Assembly: GCA_014381035.1 (NCBI GenBank)
Contig: JACMIS010000178.1
Coordinates: 1 to 7,973 of the forward strand
DNA from: Armatimonadota bacterium
GTDB taxonomy: Bacteria > Armatimonadota > Armatimonadia > Armatimonadales > Armatimonadaceae
DNA: 7,973 bases
Reading direction: 5' to 3'
Part shown: positions 6,204 through 7,973 of the stretch, piece after piece
How the letters are laid out: each line of letters starts with the position of its first letter
Position numbering within the stretch: position 1 is the stretch's first letter
Made by a program: the position numbers and the translations under genes
Notes under the pieces: model-generated
The model's input: the letters and a program-made list of their open reading frames with translations, nothing else
What the model was told of the DNA's origin: nothing
Databases searched by the model: none

Positions 6204-6878
6204 TTATTTGCGGCGGCGATTGCGAAGCGGAGCGAGAAGCAATATGCCACCGAGAAGCAGACCATATGTGGCAGGTTCCGGGACGGCAACTACAGCAGGA
6301 AGAGCCGCAAAGCCGGGGTTTCCAACATCGCCATCTGTCGAGGCGTATGACCCGTTTGAATCCCCGACCGTGGATAGAGTCCATTGGGTGATGCTATTCG
6401 CGCCGTATAATTCGGGATTTGTCGTCGCGCTTGCATTTTGTGCCCGTGGTGAACCAGGGATTACCAGATCGCCGTAGGTAAGACGATCCTCAAGCGAATT
6501 CGCTGCGTTGTAAATGTTTATTTCGTCAGCACGCCCAAAATTCTGCGTGTTCCCGCCGATTACCGCGATAGTTGGGGCGAGTGACCATGCAGCGCGAAAA
6601 CTGATTTCCGATGTCTCGGCAACAATGACCGAGGAACCGGGAGCTACGATACCAAAAGGGCTAAGCGACAAAGATCCCGGAGTCCGGCTGTTGTCATCGA
6701 AACTCCAACCCGTCATGTCAATAGCCACCGTCCCGATGTTGGTAAGCTCTATGAATTCGGCATTCGCGCCGCCTGTGTACATATACTCAGTGATGCGAAT
6801 ATTTGCGGAGGCGACTCCTGCGGCACTAAAGAGAAGACATGTGGAAACGGCGATTCGTGAAAGAAACAGGGAACGCAT
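6204..6878 (-). CDS. Secreted PEP-CTERM protein with lamin-tail-like domain
   Basis: This 224-residue exported protein has a Sec signal peptide at 1-25, with cleavage after ASA and before NIRITEY. Residues about 26-145 resemble a lamin tail (LTD) immunoglobulin-like beta domain: ITEYMYTGG, AEFIELTNIGTVAIDMTGWS with a following DDN turn, then beta strands up to DRLTYGDL. The region 146-195 is Asn/Ser/Gly-rich. The C-terminus is a textbook PEP-CTERM tail: VPEPATYG at 199-206, a hydrophobic helix, then RNRRRK. In known systems exosortase cleaves at this signal and delivers the protein to the envelope or outside. LTD domains are found on secreted nucleases, phosphatases and adhesins, but no catalytic domain is visible here, so a binding or structural role is likelier. 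AAGGAT lies about 10 bases before the ATG. It stands alone between its own promoter region and a terminator. Confidence 0.9.
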   Translation of the reverse strand: MRSLFLSRIAVSTCLLFSAAGVASANIRITEYMYTGGANAEFIELTNIGTVAIDMTGWSFDDNSRTPGSLSLSPFGIVAPGSSVIVAETSEISFRAAWSLAPTIAVIGGNTQNFGRADEINIYNAANSLEDRLTYGDLVIPGSPRAQNASATTNPELYGANSITQWTLSTVGDSNGSYASTDGDVGNPGFAALPAVVAVPEPATYGLLLGGILLLAPLRNRRRK

Positions 6879-6938
6879 GTTATTTATCCTTGATAGAAGT
6901 CAGATTTCGACCCATGTTACCCAGTAATTTGTCTATTA

Positions 6939-6968
6939 TTGTTAAGCGAAGATTAAGAACACATTAAG
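6939..6968 (-). promoter_or_regulatory. Three tandem CTTAAY repeats at 11-base spacing, Pho-box-like regulatory site
   Basis: On the minus strand the units CTTAATGT, CTTAATCT and CTTAACAA begin at 6968, 6957 and 6946, exactly 11 bases apart with 3-base gaps. PhoB/PhoP-type OmpR-family response regulators bind direct repeats of this form and period, including TTAACA-like repeats in Bacillus and CTTAACCT-like repeats in cyanobacteria. The site lies 61-90 bases upstream of the PEP-CTERM start codon, where an activator site is expected. I see no convincing -10 hexamer downstream (TAACAT at 6919-6914 is one weak candidate). The regulator itself is not in the window. Confidence 0.55.
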
Positions 6969-7389
6969 TTTTCTGTGGGCATGCCCTTCACATGCGAGTT
7001 TATGCAAAGTCTGTCTTCCGCATCATGATATTAATTCGTCCTTCGTATTCAACAGACAGATCTTTGATTCAGTGGAAACTAATATGATCGTTGGGTCATG
7101 CCAAAACCGACAATGTCACCGGAAACGAGATCTACTCCTTCGACGACGCGAACCGGAGCCGGTGTAGGCTTAACTGGTGGGGTGACTGCATTGACGTCGT
7201 TGGCATGGGGAGTAATGAATCGTAATGTGAGGGTCTGCCTCATGCTCTTGGAACCAGAACTGATGGGAGGTATTTACGACTTAATCGATCCTCAGACCCC
7301 ATCCTTGGTATATGACCCGAAGGCTGCTACCTTTATCACGTTGTAGCTAGGGCAATTCTACTCAACGCGGGTCATCCGAATCGCCATTT
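6969..7389. other. AT-richer intergenic stretch with no confident gene
   Basis: No intact gene is supported here. A GGGCATGCCC palindrome lies at 6977-6986. The plus-strand frame 7098-7346 is open for 82 codons but has no ribosome binding site and no recognisable fold. The opposite strand reads more like protein and is described as a possible gene remnant at 7079-7357. Confidence 0.5.
7079..7357 (-). pseudogene. Possible decayed coding remnant, unknown family
   Basis: One minus-strand frame reads like protein across 7357-7079 but contains TGA at 7294-7292 and TAA at 7276-7274. The first part reads NVIKVAAFGSYTKDGV. After the two stops the longest clean piece contains TLRFITPHANDVNAV, then PVRVVEGVDLVSGDIVGFGM, and ends at TAG (7081-7079). 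An ATG at 7243 could start a 54-residue product, but its SD is poor. I do not recognise the family. The amino-acid mix is typical of real protein, yet the piece is short, so it may be chance. Confidence 0.25.
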
Positions 7390-7415
7390 ACAGCGCGGAG
7401 TTTACTCCGCGCTGT
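7390..7415. repeat. Perfect 11-bp hairpin with TTTA loop
   Basis: ACAGCGCGGAG (7390-7400) pairs perfectly with CTCCGCGCTGT (7405-7415) around TTTA. The stem is very stable, but no T-run follows on either strand, so it is at best an imperfect terminator. It could equally be a protein-binding dyad or a REP-like element. It lies 58 bases before the small membrane protein gene. Confidence 0.7.
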
Positions 7416-7473
7416 GGATTTGCTTCAACAATTGTTTATCACGATCGATATACTGCTAAAAGTGTACACACCA

Positions 7474-7677
7474 ATGAACTTAAAACGCTCGCTCGTGGTC
7501 GTCTTTCGATTCCTTGTCATTACAGGCTCTATGATCGGAGCGGGACTTTTCGTCGCGCATTTCTTTGCTTGGAAGATGGAACTCGCCCAGTTGGTCAGAA
7601 TTTCAATAAGTAGTTCGATAGCGTTTGTCGTACTCATCTTATTGTCTGAGCATTTTGCCGCTGATACAAGGCGGTAA
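7474..7677 (+). CDS. Small two-helix membrane protein, unknown function
   Basis: This 67-residue product starts MNLKRSLVVVFRFLVITGSM. It has a short basic N-terminus, a first membrane segment at about 6-30, a short polar turn (AWKMELAQLVR), a second membrane segment at about 40-58 (ISSSIAFVVLILLSEHF), and a basic C-terminus DTRR. Both ends are predicted to lie in the cytoplasm by the positive-inside rule. The frame also extends upstream to a GTG at 7414, but that codon lies in the hairpin at 7390-7415 and adds 20 residues of no clear character, so the ATG is preferred. No good Shine-Dalgarno precedes the ATG; TATACT at 7449-7454 could be a -10. It is the only plus-strand gene I would support, and no partner or homologue is recognised. 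Confidence 0.5.
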   Translation: MNLKRSLVVVFRFLVITGSMIGAGLFVAHFFAWKMELAQLVRISISSSIAFVVLILLSEHFAADTRR

Positions 7678-7699
7678 GGTACGAACTTTCGCCTTGGTC

Positions 7700-7973
7700 A
7701 TGATAATAGAAGTGAAGCGAATAGAACGGGTTGCCACTGATGTCAAGGGCACGCTGACCGCCGAGAACGTAGATTCGCGAGTGCAGCTTCCTAACCTGCA
7801 ATATGCACTCGCACTGTCATTGACGGTGCTGGCTGTCATTGACGGTGCTGGAGACATGGCGGGAATGTACGAAGGAAGGCAAGAAAATCGCATAAGGCGA
7901 TTTCAATGCGGTAAAGTCTTATATCCTAAACCTCCGGAGTACCAGAAATGCCGGAAAGGGGTTTTCCGCTTGC
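7700..7973 (+). CDS. Doubtful reading frame running off the right edge
   Basis: A plus-strand frame is open from ATG at 7700 to the end of the window (91 codons). It begins MIIEVKRIERVATDVKGTLT and continues through VQLPNLQYALALSLTVL. Codons in the first 40 favour G or A at position one, as real genes do. A perfect 19-bp tandem duplication at 7814-7851 changes the frame. With a single copy, the frame would instead end after ETWRECTKEGKKIA at a TAA (7893-7895). Thus either a short gene of about 58 residues has been disrupted, or the frame is fortuitous. No Shine-Dalgarno is seen and no family is recognised. Confidence 0.22.
   Translation, partial: MIIEVKRIERVATDVKGTLTAENVDSRVQLPNLQYALALSLTVLAVIDGAGDMAGMYEGRQENRIRRFQCGKVLYPKPPEYQKCRKGVFRL
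7814..7851. repeat. Perfect 19-bp tandem duplication
   Basis: The unit CTGTCATTGACGGTGCTGG occurs twice in direct succession (7814-7832 and 7833-7851) with no mismatch. The length is not a multiple of three, so it shifts any frame across it. The identity of the copies suggests a recent slippage event, or an assembly artefact. Confidence 0.9.

Noticed and set aside
7098..7346. 82-codon plus-strand frame
   Set aside because: No ribosome binding site and a Ser/Thr/Pro-biased start; the opposite strand reads more like protein. Left undecided rather than annotated.
7639..7893. 84-codon minus-strand frame
   Set aside because: Very Ser/Thr-rich composition and no start signal; it looks like a shadow.
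7885..7903. AAATCGC/GCGATTT inverted repeat as a terminator
   Set aside because: Only a 7-bp AT-rich stem, with no T-run on either strand long enough to support termination.
7952..7968. CGGAAA/TTTCCG inverted repeat at the window edge
   Set aside because: Short stem with no visible context beyond the edge; not interpretable.

Overview
The window looks like chromosomal DNA from a Gram-negative bacterium with a PEP-CTERM/exosortase surface-sorting system. It is GC-rich over the first 6.1 kb and clearly more AT-rich in the last 1.1 kb. Armatimonadota, or a similar diderm phylum rich in PEP-CTERM proteins, is my guess from the combination of a PEP-CTERM protein, an AbrB-type regulator inside an efflux operon and very long low-complexity inserts. 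That guess is inference; nothing in the window is a taxonomic marker.

Region 1 (1-6110, minus strand, read right to left) is a complete regulatory and structural unit for a tripartite RND efflux pump: a TetR/AcrR repressor (6070-5414), an AbrB/SpoVT-type DNA-binding protein (5373-5011), a TolC-type outer-membrane channel (GTG start, 5014-3188), a lipoprotein periplasmic adaptor (3179-1569) and the inner-membrane RND permease (1445 to beyond position 1). All five genes share one strand with gaps of 40, -4, 8 and 123 bases, so one operon is likely. The AbrB stop and TolC start share a GTGA overlap behind a strong Shine-Dalgarno sequence. The adaptor's Shine-Dalgarno overlaps the TolC stop. The tetR promoter has a perfect -35 (TTGACA) and a perfect 6+6 inverted repeat inside the -35/-10 spacer, the classic arrangement for TetR autorepression. 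The ATG lies so close to the -10 that the message may be leaderless.

Region 2 (6121-6968, minus strand) is a monocistronic unit. It encodes a secreted 224-residue protein with a lamin-tail-like domain and a C-terminal PEP-CTERM anchor, followed by a rho-independent terminator that separates it from tetR. Its upstream region holds three CTTAAY repeats at exact 11-base intervals. This resembles the binding sites of PhoB/PhoP-type (OmpR-family) response regulators and is the most interesting regulatory signal in the window.

Region 3 (about 6970-7973) is AT-richer and poorly coding. It contains a probable two-helix small membrane protein (7474-7677, plus strand), an 11-bp perfect hairpin (7390-7415), a minus-strand frame that reads like protein but has two stops (7357-7079), a doubtful plus-strand reading frame running off the right edge (7700 onward), and a perfect 19-bp tandem duplication inside that frame. 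This part looks like decayed or rapidly changing sequence. I found no RNA gene, CRISPR array or intact mobile element. I did not find a clearly new multi-gene system; the noteworthy points are regulatory architecture and unusual insertions in the pump proteins.
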